From Chloroflexota bacterium (lineage in GTDB: Bacteria > Chloroflexota > Dehalococcoidia > Bin125): 64,000 bases of DNA. Position numbers and translations under genes: made by a program. The notes under the pieces were generated by a model, which ran no database searches, had not been told where the DNA came from, and saw only the letters and a list, made by a program, of their open reading frames with translations. The stretch spans positions 7,598-71,597 of the forward strand of contig JAPPNI010000041.1 of the NCBI GenBank assembly GCA_028873865.1. The letters are read 5' to 3'. Shown here piece after piece: positions 1-7,506 of this stretch. Each line of letters opens with the position of its first letter. The stretch's first letter is position 1.

Positions 1-83
1 CCCCCCCGCCCCGTGCCACACCCTCACGGCTTTCGCGCCCGCGGCGCGCCGCCCCAACCCACGCCCCCTCCCAAAACCATCAA

Positions 84-104
84 CCCCCCCCCTGGGGGGG
101 GGGG
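84..104. repeat. C9-T-G11 homopolymer inverted repeat
   Basis: Nine C, one T and eleven G in a row form a near-perfect inverted repeat with almost no loop, in otherwise C-rich non-coding sequence before the first gene. It lies just past the 3' end of the minus-strand gene at 138-497, so it could terminate that gene, although no T-run follows. Homopolymers of this length are also prone to sequencing and assembly error. Confidence 0.5.
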
Positions 105-137
105 CCGCTTCGTATTGCGCAATGAGCGGGTGGCGCC

Positions 138-497
138 TTACAGCTCCAGCATCCCCGACTCTGCCTCGTCCGGCTCGGCCTCGGACTCCTTGTCCGCGCC
201 CAGCCCCACGCCGATGTAGACGAAGCCGCCCGCCGCCAGGCCGATGAACAGGCCGGCGCCGATGATGATCCACAACAGCCAGGCGTCGAACCCGCCGTTG
301 GCCGAGGACAGGTGCTGATTGCCGGCGCCCAGGTTGATCATGATCGCGTGCACGGCGATCGCGAGGATGTTGCCCACGATCAAACCGGGCAGCAACAGCG
401 CCATCTGAATCGGGATCGGCGCATCCTTGAGCCACTGCGGCATCATGAAGGAAGGAACCAGAGGCGGCATCAGATCAACCCTTCGCTCGCCGGACAC
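138..497 (-). CDS. Small two-helix membrane protein, unknown function
   Basis: This 119-residue protein has two clear hydrophobic segments (about residues 31-56 and 74-98) joined by a short polar loop, and an acidic C-terminal tail rich in Glu, Asp and Ser. The second helix is Gly/Ala/Ile rich (WIIIGAGLFIGLAAGG). A start at Met10 (position 470) is equally possible. It is divergent from the solute-binding protein at 616. No family was recognised; a small inner-membrane accessory protein is a guess from topology only. Confidence 0.6.
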   Translation of the reverse strand: MSGERRVDLMPPLVPSFMMPQWLKDAPIPIQMALLLPGLIVGNILAIAVHAIMINLGAGNQHLSSANGGFDAWLLWIIIGAGLFIGLAAGGFVYIGVGLGADKESEAEPDEAESGMLEL

Positions 498-615
498 GGC
501 GACAGTTTCACCGGCTCAGACAAGTATCGCGCCACTCCTCCTTTTCGTCTAGTTGCCTGATCGAATTGATACTGGCGAATGCCGCCATAGGGAAATCGCG
601 GATACGATAACGCGT

Positions 616-2565
616 ATGTCAATGAGAAGTTCGGACGGCATGAAGCCCGTCCCGGCGCGACGCGGCGCCTGGACCCGGATACGCCGCCGCAAACTCTCCC
701 GCCGCTCCCTGCTCAGCGCCTCCGCGCGCGCCGGCGTCGGCGCCGGCGGCCTGGCCCTGGTCGGTTGCTCGGACGACGAGCCTGCTGAACAGGAATTGCA
801 GCAGCAGGAGATCTCGCAGCAGGACGAGCCGCCCGAGCCGCCTGACACCCAGCAACAGGACAGCCAACAGCAGTCTCAGGAGACCGCTCAGCAGGCTGCT
901 CAGGCCGAGCCGCCGAGTAGTCCGCTGCAGGGAGGCATCATCCGCGCCTGGCTGCCGACCGAGCGCCACGACCGCTGGGATCCGCACCGCTCCCGCTTCC
1001 GCTACACCCAGTCCGCCCACAGCCTGATGTACAACCGCCTGATCCGCCCCGCCTCCACCTCTGACGGCGTGCTCGAGGCCGACCTCTGCGGCCTGCCCGA
1101 AACCCCGGACGAGGTCACGTACGTCTTCACGGTCGAACCCGGCGCGGTCTTCTGGGATCACGAGCCGGCCAACGGCCGCGCATTCACCGCCGAGGACATC
1201 CGCTGGAACATCGAGCGTCAGCAGGATGCCGTCGACGCCGACGGCCTGCCCGATCCCCACTTCTTCCGTCGCGACGCATATGATCGGACCGTTTCGGCCG
1301 AAACCACGACTGAACAATCCATCACCCTGACGACCGCCGCGCCCGACGCCGCCTATCTTGGCGCCATCCACGCCTCTCCCTTCGCCTGGATGACCAGCCC
1401 CGAGGGCGCCGAGCAGTTCGGCAACGCCTGGCGCGACGACCCCTCCGATGTCTTCCTCAACAGCGGCACCGGACCGTACACACCGCTGCTCTACAACGGC
1501 TTCGAACTGACCCTGGCCCGCTCCGGCAACTGGTGGCGCGGCGATTCCGCCTGGGCCGAAGGGATCACCTTCACCTCGGGCGACGCCGGCAACATCGTCA
1601 GCCTCTATGACTCCGCCGCCTTCGACCGCGCCGACTTTCCCCTGAACAATCAGACGGTCGAGGCCCTGCGAGAGCAGAATCCCGACCATCCCACCTTCGA
1701 ACTGCCGCTCGCTGCGCCGGTCGAACTGTTCACCCCGCTCTCAGCCGATCCCGAGTCGCCGCTCGCCGACCCCAGGGTTCTGCGAGCCGTCGGGATCGCG
1801 ATCGATCGACCCAGCTTGATCGATCGGCTCTACGGCGGCCATGGCCGCGCCTCCGGGCCACTGCCCTGGTACCTCCGCGGATGGAGCCTGAGCGACCAGA
1901 CCCTCGCGAGCTACCCCGGCTACCGGACCGACCGTGAGGCCGACCTCGCCGAGATCACCCAGCTGATCAGCGCCGCCGGCGCGACGGCCGCCTCCGCCTC
2001 CCTGCCCCTGGTCGTCGCCGACCTGTTCGAGGGCTTCTTCGCCGGCGCGGGTGAGGCGGTTCGCTCGATGATCGCCGACGCCACCGGACTCGAAGTCGAG
2101 CTGGAGAATCGTCCCTTCGCCGAAGCGATCGATCAGCTCCGAGCGGGCGAGCGATTCTGCTTCCTCGGCTGGGGCGCGGTGCCGCAGGGGGCCGACCCGA
2201 CCGACGATTGGCGCCAGTCGCTTCATTCATCCGGCGACGGACACTGGAGCAACGACGCCAGCGCCAACCTCGACGCGCTGATCGACGGGATGTCGACCAC
2301 CTTCGACCTCGCGGGGCGGCAACAGATTGGCCAGCAGGTTCAGGAACTGCTGCTCAGCGGCGACGCCCACCAGTGGCGCGTCCCGTTGCTCAACGGCATC
2401 CAGCTCGGCATCCACCAACCCTGGCTGCACCCCGACCCACGTCTCTTCGACTACGCCTGGTCAACCGATCACCTCAGCACCTCGTGGCTCGACACCAGCC
2501 TCGACACCTACCCGACCGGCCGCGAACTCCCGCCGCCCGAGGACGAGTCCGAAGAGGGCGGCTAG
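616..2565 (+). CDS. ABC transporter solute-binding lipoprotein, peptide/nickel family (SBP_bac_5)
   Basis: The product is an extracytoplasmic substrate-binding protein of the oligopeptide/dipeptide ABC class. The N-terminus carries a twin-arginine signal (SRRSLLS) followed by a hydrophobic stretch ending in a lipobox-like LALVGC, so it is probably exported folded and lipidated at Cys51. A long Gln/Glu/Pro-rich tether follows, then the binding domain with the usual early pattern of a family-5 protein (a WDPH-type strand, FTAEDIRWNIER, and a C-terminal YAWSTDH). I chose the ATG at 616; a TTG at 553 and an ATG at 640 are alternatives, and no strong ribosome site decides. No permease or ATPase genes are adjacent, so the protein is an orphan here and its substrate cannot be inferred. 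Confidence 0.85.
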   Translation: MSMRSSDGMKPVPARRGAWTRIRRRKLSRRSLLSASARAGVGAGGLALVGCSDDEPAEQELQQQEISQQDEPPEPPDTQQQDSQQQSQETAQQAAQAEPPSSPLQGGIIRAWLPTERHDRWDPHRSRFRYTQSAHSLMYNRLIRPASTSDGVLEADLCGLPETPDEVTYVFTVEPGAVFWDHEPANGRAFTAEDIRWNIERQQDAVDADGLPDPHFFRRDAYDRTVSAETTTEQSITLTTAAPDAAYLGAIHASPFAWMTSPEGAEQFGNAWRDDPSDVFLNSGTGPYTPLLYNGFELTLARSGNWWRGDSAWAEGITFTSGDAGNIVSLYDSAAFDRADFPLNNQTVEALREQNPDHPTFELPLAAPVELFTPLSADPESPLADPRVLRAVGIAIDRPSLIDRLYGGHGRASGPLPWYLRGWSLSDQTLASYPGYRTDREADLAEITQLISAAGATAASASLPLVVADLFEGFFAGAGEAVRSMIADATGLEVELENRPFAEAIDQLRAGERFCFLGWGAVPQGADPTDDWRQSLHSSGDGHWSNDASANLDALIDGMSTTFDLAGRQQIGQQVQELLLSGDAHQWRVPLLNGIQLGIHQPWLHPDPRLFDYAWSTDHLSTSWLDTSLDTYPTGRELPPPEDESEEGG

Positions 2566-2566
2566 G

Positions 2567-2974
2567 TCAGGCCCAGCGGCGTCGATGCTCCCGCTCGTAC
2601 TCCAGGATCCGCCGGTAGACCCGGACCATCTCCCGATCCCGGGCCAGCGGCTCGCGCGGCGGCTTGATCACCGCGCCGCCCAGCGCGTCGACGATCTCGC
2701 GATGGTCGTCGATGATGAAGTCGGGCACGATGTCGGTGAACAGGTGCAGGCGTTGTCGGTACTGGAAGATCGGCTTACCCATGATGCCGGCCAGCAGCGG
2801 CCACAGGTCGTGCTTGTCCGCCACCTCGCGACGCGCCCCGTAGCCCGACCACATGTAGACGTGATGCCCGCGCTCCTGCAGCCGCTCCAACACCTCCCGC
2901 GCATACGGCCGCAGATGCAGATTCCACGAGACCAGGCATCCGTCGACGTCGAAGAAGATATTCAGCGGCCGCAC
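2567..2974 (-). CDS. HAD-superfamily hydrolase-like protein
   Basis: A short HAD-fold protein of about 135 residues. Motif I is visible near the N-terminus (FFDVDGCLVSW), followed by a helix and a strand ending in WSG that matches motif II, and a late IIDDH that fits motif IV. No cap domain is present. I chose the GTG at 2974 because the conserved fold begins immediately after it; the open frame extends upstream to 3043 but that part would overlap the divergent gene at 2993. A phosphatase acting on a small or protein-bound phosphate is the family expectation; the substrate is unknown. It ends 2 bp from the solute-binding protein gene, convergently. Confidence 0.7.
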   Translation of the reverse strand: MRPLNIFFDVDGCLVSWNLHLRPYAREVLERLQERGHHVYMWSGYGARREVADKHDLWPLLAGIMGKPIFQYRQRLHLFTDIVPDFIIDDHREIVDALGGAVIKPPREPLARDREMVRVYRRILEYEREHRRRWA

Positions 2975-2992
2975 AAGAGCTAGATTACTGCC

Positions 2993-3292
2993 ATGAGCAT
3001 CGCCGCCTGCCCGCACCTGCCGAATCCGCCCCAGAGCTGGCATTTCCGCATGAAGTCGCGCCTCGAATGCTGGCGCTGCGCCTTCCGCAACCGAGGCATG
3101 TTGCGCCGCTCCATTCTCACCTCAGCCGTCGTCGGCACGATCCTCGTCGCCATCAACCAGGGAACCGTCATCGTCGCGGGAGAGGGAACCACCGAACTCG
3201 CCTGGAAGATCCCGCTCACCTACTGCGTCCCCTTCGTCGTCGCCTCCTGGGGCGCGCTGGGCAATGCCTACGTCCGCGCCACCTCCCGATAG
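2993..3292 (+). CDS. NrtS-like small membrane protein (nitrate/nitrite transporter NrtS family)
   Basis: This 99-residue protein has an N-terminal basic/Cys-containing section and two hydrophobic helices. The segment VVGTILVAINQGTVI followed by LTYCVPFVVASWGAL matches my memory of the NrtS family (small two-helix proteins reported to move nitrate and nitrite). The loop between helices and the conserved Asn in the first helix fit. The N-terminal CPHLPNPP section is unusual and could mean that translation starts at an internal Met (about residue 20 or 36). No nitrate reductase or nitrite genes are nearby, so the physiological link is unsupported. Confidence 0.65.
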   Translation: MSIAACPHLPNPPQSWHFRMKSRLECWRCAFRNRGMLRRSILTSAVVGTILVAINQGTVIVAGEGTTELAWKIPLTYCVPFVVASWGALGNAYVRATSR

Positions 3293-3344
3293 CTCCCACC
3301 CAACGACCTGTTGTTCCCGCGATGACAGGACTGATGAAGGTAAC

Positions 3345-4529
3345 TCAGCGCGGCAATCCCAGACCTCGCGTCGCGATGATGTTTCGCATGATCTCCGACG
3401 TTCCGGCGGCGATCGTGAGGGGGACGGAGTTCAGGTATTCGTCCGGCATCCGGCCGTGGAGGGGGGCGTGTTCCTGCTCTCCCGAGAGCGCGCCGCCGAG
3501 GCCGAACATGTTGATCATCCCGGCCAGGCGCTGATTGATCATCGTGCCGTAGAGCTTCGACATCGAGGCTTCGTGGTTGGGCACCAGGCCCTGCGACTGC
3601 ATCCAGGCCACCCGGTAGGCGAGCCAGCGCCCGACCGTGAACTCGATGTTGAGGTCGGCCAGCCGGTGCCGGATGCGCGGGTCCTCGTCCGGGCGCGTGC
3701 CATCCGGTCCGGGCTGGCTGGCCAGGTCGGTCAGCTCGCCCAGCAAACGCACGCCCGAAACCACCCGCGAGATGCCCGAGCGCTCGAAGTCGAGCGTCGT
3801 CGTGGCCACGTACCAGCCGCGATTCTCCTCGCCGACCCGGTTCTTGGCCGGCACCCGCACGTCCTCGAAAAAGACCTCGTTGAAGTGATGCCGGTTGGCC
3901 ATGTTGACCAGCGGACGCACGGTGATGCCGGGCGTCTTCATGTCGACCAGGAAAAAAGAGATGCCGCGATGCTTGGGCGCGTCCGGCTCCGTCCGCGCGA
4001 GCATGAAGATGTAGTCGGCGTGTTGCGCGCCCGAGGTCCAGATCTTCTGTCCGTTGATGATGTAATCGTCGCCGTCGCGCTGCGCGCGCGTTTGCAGCGA
4101 GGCCAGATCGGAGCCCGAGCCGGGCTCGGAGAATCCCTGGCACCACTGGATGTCGGCCGAGCGGATGCGCGGCAGGAAGAACTCCTTCTGCTCGTCCGAG
4201 CCGTACATGATCACCGTCGGCCCGACCCGGTCGACGCCCTGGTTGTAGACCGGCGCGCGGTGGTGCGCCATGGTCTCGTTGAACATCGCCTGGCGGATCG
4301 GCCCCGCGCCAGCGCCGCCGTGCTCCTGCGGCCAGCCCAGCGTCAGCCAGCCGCGCTCGGCCAGGGCCCGGTGGAAGCCCCGTGTGAACTCCCAGCGTTC
4401 CCGGTTCGCCGCGCCGTCCTCGGCCGGCCCCTCCGACAGATCGGCCCAGCCCGGAGGCAGCTGCTCACCCAGGAAATCCAGCACTTCCTCCCGAAACGCC
4501 ACGTCTTCGGCCGAAAATTTGAAGTCCAT
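3345..4529 (-). CDS. Acyl-CoA dehydrogenase
   Basis: A 394-residue FAD-dependent acyl-CoA dehydrogenase, the normal length for the family. The N-terminal helical domain, the middle beta domain with the WCQGFSEPGSGSD and KIWTSGAQHADY signatures, and the C-terminal four-helix domain with a GTSEIMRNIIATR ending are all present. It should introduce a trans double bond alpha-beta to a CoA thioester and pass electrons to an electron-transfer flavoprotein. It is transcribed divergently from the double CoA-transferase at 4610, separated by 80 bp, which suggests a shared catabolic route in which the CoA ester made by one enzyme is oxidised by the other. The acyl chain cannot be predicted. Confidence 0.92.
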   Translation of the reverse strand: MDFKFSAEDVAFREEVLDFLGEQLPPGWADLSEGPAEDGAANRERWEFTRGFHRALAERGWLTLGWPQEHGGAGAGPIRQAMFNETMAHHRAPVYNQGVDRVGPTVIMYGSDEQKEFFLPRIRSADIQWCQGFSEPGSGSDLASLQTRAQRDGDDYIINGQKIWTSGAQHADYIFMLARTEPDAPKHRGISFFLVDMKTPGITVRPLVNMANRHHFNEVFFEDVRVPAKNRVGEENRGWYVATTTLDFERSGISRVVSGVRLLGELTDLASQPGPDGTRPDEDPRIRHRLADLNIEFTVGRWLAYRVAWMQSQGLVPNHEASMSKLYGTMINQRLAGMINMFGLGGALSGEQEHAPLHGRMPDEYLNSVPLTIAAGTSEIMRNIIATRGLGLPR

Positions 4530-4609
4530 GTCAGTGCTCCCGCTCGCCTACCGCAATGCTCGGATCGTGGGGGTCAGGGTAACAAAGGGTCGGCTGTAGA
4601 CTCTCCCGC

Positions 4610-6952
4610 ATGCCCGACGCCCTGCCCGGTCCGCTCGCCGATGTCCGAGTCATCGACCTGACCGACGACCGCGCGATCTACGCCGGCAAACTGCTCGCCG
4701 ACCTTGGCGCCCATGTCACCAGGGTTGAACCCTCCGGCGGAGACCCGCTTCGCGGGCGGGCCCCCTTTCACGAGAACGGGGCCTCGCTCTGGCACGCCTT
4801 CTTCGCCAGCTCTCGACAGTTCGTAGGCGGCGACGCCGATGTGATCTCGGAACTCGCAGCGACCGCCGATGTCATCCTCGACTGCGAACGGCTGCCCGAT
4901 CCTGAAGCGCTCCTCGAGGCCAATCCGCGATTGGTGATCGTCGACGTTACCTCCTTCGGACGCTCCGGACCCTGGAAGGGCTACCAGGCGCCCGGACTCG
5001 TGGCCGAGGCGCTGGGCGGGGTTGCGGCGACCTCCGGCGACGCCGACACGCCGCCGCTCAAGCTCTACGGCGACCAGTACGCCTTTGTCGGCGGCGCTTA
5101 CGCTGCCATCGGCGCGCTGGCCGCGCTCAACCACGCTCGCCAGACCGGTAACGGACAGATCGTGCGGCTCTCCACCCACGAGGCGCTGGGCACGATCCTT
5201 GAGCATGTGCTGATGTGGGCCTGGTACCACGAGCTCGTGCCCTTCGCCGACGGCCCGGTCCTGCCCCGGCGCGGCTCGCTGCACTGGTCCAACGCCTATG
5301 TGGTGATGCAGGCCGTGGGCGGCTCGATCATGATCACGCCGACGCCCGACTTCTCCCGGCAGGTCGCGTGGCTGGTCGAGGAAGGCCTCGGCCTGGAGTT
5401 GCTGGATGAGCGCTTCAGCGACCCGGCCAACGTGGCCGAGATGATCAACCTGACCATGACCACGCTGCGCGACTGGGTGTCGACCAAGGAGGTCGAGCCC
5501 TTCTTCCACGAGGCCCAGGCTCGCCATCACCCCTACGGCTGGGTGATGACGACGCCCGAGGTCGCCGCCAATCCGCAGCTCGAAGCCAGAGACTGGTGGA
5601 CGCCTTACCCGGTCGGCGACGCCAGCGTCGCCGGTCCCGGCGCCCCGTACCACTTCTCCGACACTCCCTGGCGAGTCGGTCCGCACGACGGATCTCTCCC
5701 CTCCTCCTTGCAGAGAGAGGTGCCGAAGGCGGAGAGGCTCCCCCGCAGCGGCCGTGCCACGACCGGACCCCTCGAAGGCATCCGGATCCTCGACTTCACC
5801 CACGTCCTCGCCGGGCCTTTTGCCACACGCGCGCTGGGCGATATGGGCGCGGACGTGGTCAAGATCATGTCCGAAACCCGCGTCTCGCTGGCCGGCGGTC
5901 CCGACAGCCCCTATCACGCGCTCTGGAACCGCAACAAGCGCGTCCTCCAGCTCGACCTCGCCCGTCCCGAGGCGCGTGAGATTGCCCGTGAGCTCGCGCT
6001 CCAGGCCGACATTGTGATCGACAACTTCTCGGTCGGGGTGCTCGATCGATGGGGAATCGGCTGCGACGCGGTCAGCCCCGACAATCCTGGCGTGATCTAC
6101 ATCGGCATGTCGGGCATGGGCACGACGGGGCCCTGGTCGAACTACGTGACCTACGCGCCGACCGTGCACGCGCTCGCCGGCCTGACCTACCTGACCGGCG
6201 TGCCGGGTCGCAACGACATCGGGATCGGCTTCAGCTACAACGACCACATGGCCGGCCTGCACGGCGCGGTTGCGGTGCTCGCCGCGCTCGAGGCTCGGCG
6301 CCTGACCGGCCGCGGCCAGCGGATCGACATGAGCCAATTCGAGGTCGGCGTCAACTTCTCCGGTCCCGCGCTGCTCGACTGGTTCGCCAATAGCGTCGCG
6401 GCCGAACCGGTCGGCAACGACCCGCCCTGGGAGTCGTGGACGCCGCACTCGGTCTATCCCTGTGCTGGCGACGACGAGTGGTGCGCGATCGCCGTTGTGA
6501 ATGACGAACAGTGGCGAGCCATGTGTCGGTTGATGGACGCCGACGACTGGCTCAATGACGCCTCGCTGGCCACAGTCGAGGGTCGCAACGCGCGTCGAGC
6601 GGAGATCGACGAGCGGATCAGCGCATGGACCCGCGAGCAGGACCGCTACGAGCTCATGGATCGCTGTCAGCAGGCCGGCGTTCCCGCCGGCGTCGTCCAG
6701 ACCGGCCTCGACCTGACCCGCCACGACCCGCAACTGGCCCACGCCGAAATGTACTTCGACTTCGACGATCCCCATCCGGCCATCGGCCCGCTCACGGTCG
6801 ACCGCCTCCCGCTCCGCTTCGAGCGAACCCCGGCCACGGTTTACAACCGCCCCGAAGTTTTCGGCGAGTCCAACGCGTCGGTCGCGTCGGACTGGCTGGG
6901 GATGACTGCCGAGCAAGTTGCGCGCCTGGAGGCGGACGGGGTGCTGGAGTAG
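4610..6952 (+). CDS. Tandem-domain CaiB/BaiF (family III) CoA-transferase
   Basis: This 780-residue protein contains two complete family III CoA-transferase domains: about residues 8-360 and 385-775. Each begins with the typical strand and helix (ADVRVIDLTDD; GIRILDFTHVLAGPFA) and each keeps a candidate catalytic aspartate, Asp155 in LYGDQYAF and Asp545 in SYNDHMAG. Single-domain family members are about 400 residues and form interlocked dimers, so this chain may fold as an intramolecular pair. Such enzymes move CoA between carboxylates. The inter-domain linker (about residues 362-378) is encoded by a palindromic REP-like sequence. The gene is divergent from an acyl-CoA dehydrogenase. The substrate is unknown. 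Confidence 0.9.
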   Translation: MPDALPGPLADVRVIDLTDDRAIYAGKLLADLGAHVTRVEPSGGDPLRGRAPFHENGASLWHAFFASSRQFVGGDADVISELAATADVILDCERLPDPEALLEANPRLVIVDVTSFGRSGPWKGYQAPGLVAEALGGVAATSGDADTPPLKLYGDQYAFVGGAYAAIGALAALNHARQTGNGQIVRLSTHEALGTILEHVLMWAWYHELVPFADGPVLPRRGSLHWSNAYVVMQAVGGSIMITPTPDFSRQVAWLVEEGLGLELLDERFSDPANVAEMINLTMTTLRDWVSTKEVEPFFHEAQARHHPYGWVMTTPEVAANPQLEARDWWTPYPVGDASVAGPGAPYHFSDTPWRVGPHDGSLPSSLQREVPKAERLPRSGRATTGPLEGIRILDFTHVLAGPFATRALGDMGADVVKIMSETRVSLAGGPDSPYHALWNRNKRVLQLDLARPEAREIARELALQADIVIDNFSVGVLDRWGIGCDAVSPDNPGVIYIGMSGMGTTGPWSNYVTYAPTVHALAGLTYLTGVPGRNDIGIGFSYNDHMAGLHGAVAVLAALEARRLTGRGQRIDMSQFEVGVNFSGPALLDWFANSVAAEPVGNDPPWESWTPHSVYPCAGDDEWCAIAVVNDEQWRAMCRLMDADDWLNDASLATVEGRNARRAEIDERISAWTREQDRYELMDRCQQAGVPAGVVQTGLDLTRHDPQLAHAEMYFDFDDPHPAIGPLTVDRLPLRFERTPATVYNRPEVFGESNASVASDWLGMTAEQVARLEADGVLE
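5693..5742. repeat. REP-like palindromic element inside the CoA-transferase linker
   Basis: A run of CTCTCCCC, CCTTGCAGAGAGAGG, TGCCGAAGGCGGAGAG and GGCTCCCCC has the look of an intergenic REP-type sequence: complementary CTCTCC/GGAGAG arms around a GCCGAAGGC hairpin. It is translated in frame as the Ser/Arg/Lys-rich linker between the two domains. Its composition differs from the flanking codon-structured sequence. Confidence 0.5.
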
Positions 6953-6967
6953 CGCGACTCGGAGTCG

Positions 6968-7095
6968 TTTCAGCTTTCAGCTGAACTTTTTCTCTCAGGC
7001 AGTAAACGCCACGATCTCCAGTGTTTTACTGGGTTTCGTGTTTCAGAACTTTCAGCTTTTTTCAGGTTCTTTCAGGTTTCTTCAGGTCGTTTCAG
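6968..7095. repeat. TTTCAG short-period repeat tract
   Basis: The hexamer TTTCAG or TTCAGG recurs at spacings of about 8 to 12 bases, most densely from 7040 to 7095. Read on the other strand it gives CCTGAA, AACCTGAAAG, AACCTGAAAAAAGCTGAAAG. A very similar series occurs at 61933-61960, more than 54 kb away, so it is a dispersed sequence type rather than a single tandem array. Confidence 0.55.
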
Positions 7096-7453
7096 AGAAC
7101 CCGGTGAGAGAAAAATGGTTCGGAGCGTTCGGCTCTGTTCGATTCTGTACGACTGGATTGTGAGCAGGACAAGAGGATCGATGGGTTTGGCCAGGGTCGG
7201 CATGAGGCTGCGCTTTCGTTGTCGGTATATCGAACAGACAAGCTCATTGTATGGTGCTGGGGCCTCGAAGGAGATGCAGATCCCGGTCGGATGTAGCGGC
7301 GTTGGCACGGCCTCTGCAGAGCGCCGGCGTCGTTGAGCGACAGGGCCAGGCAGCGGCAAGCTCTTCGCCTGCATTTTGCCGTGGCTCCGAGTGCGGGCGT
7401 AGAGCGACCATGCGGCGGACGCCCGCCGAACTCACTGCCCTCGGGGGACAGGC

Positions 7454-7500
7454 GGGGCCCCTCAGTCACTTCGTGACAGCTCCCCCTCTGGGGGAGCTCT
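7454..7500. repeat. REP-like element, copy A
   Basis: Two adjacent hairpins: GTCAC-TTC-GTGAC and AGCTCCCC-CTCTG-GGGGAGCT, followed on the plus strand by CTTTT. The reverse complement matches the element at 15211-15260 over about 45 bases. The second hairpin plus the T-run resembles an intrinsic terminator for plus-strand transcription, and it lies just beyond the stop codon of the minus-strand TPP enzyme gene. Confidence 0.65.
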
Positions 7501-7506
7501 TTTGCC

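Larger units (their letters stand above)
6953..7506. other. 554-bp intergenic region with short-period repeats and a REP-like element
   Basis: No convincing gene lies here. The first 150 bases are unusually T-rich for this genome and consist of iterated TTTCAG units. The middle (about 7110-7440) has no recognisable protein on either strand. The last 50 bases hold a REP-like element that follows the end of the minus-strand TPP enzyme gene. Confidence 0.6.

Noticed and set aside
3264..4661. 465-codon plus-strand frame opposite the acyl-CoA dehydrogenase
   Set aside because: Antisense to a confident gene, no domain, biased composition.
4574..6916. Minus-strand open frame of 780 codons opposite the CoA-transferase
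   Set aside because: It mirrors a real plus-strand gene frame for frame; its translation is low-complexity Val/Gly/Arg/His with no domain. It is a GC-rich antisense shadow.
7092..7469. Several 60-125 codon frames between the CoA-transferase and the TPP enzyme
   Set aside because: Overlapping each other on both strands, no codon bias like the neighbours, no recognisable domain.
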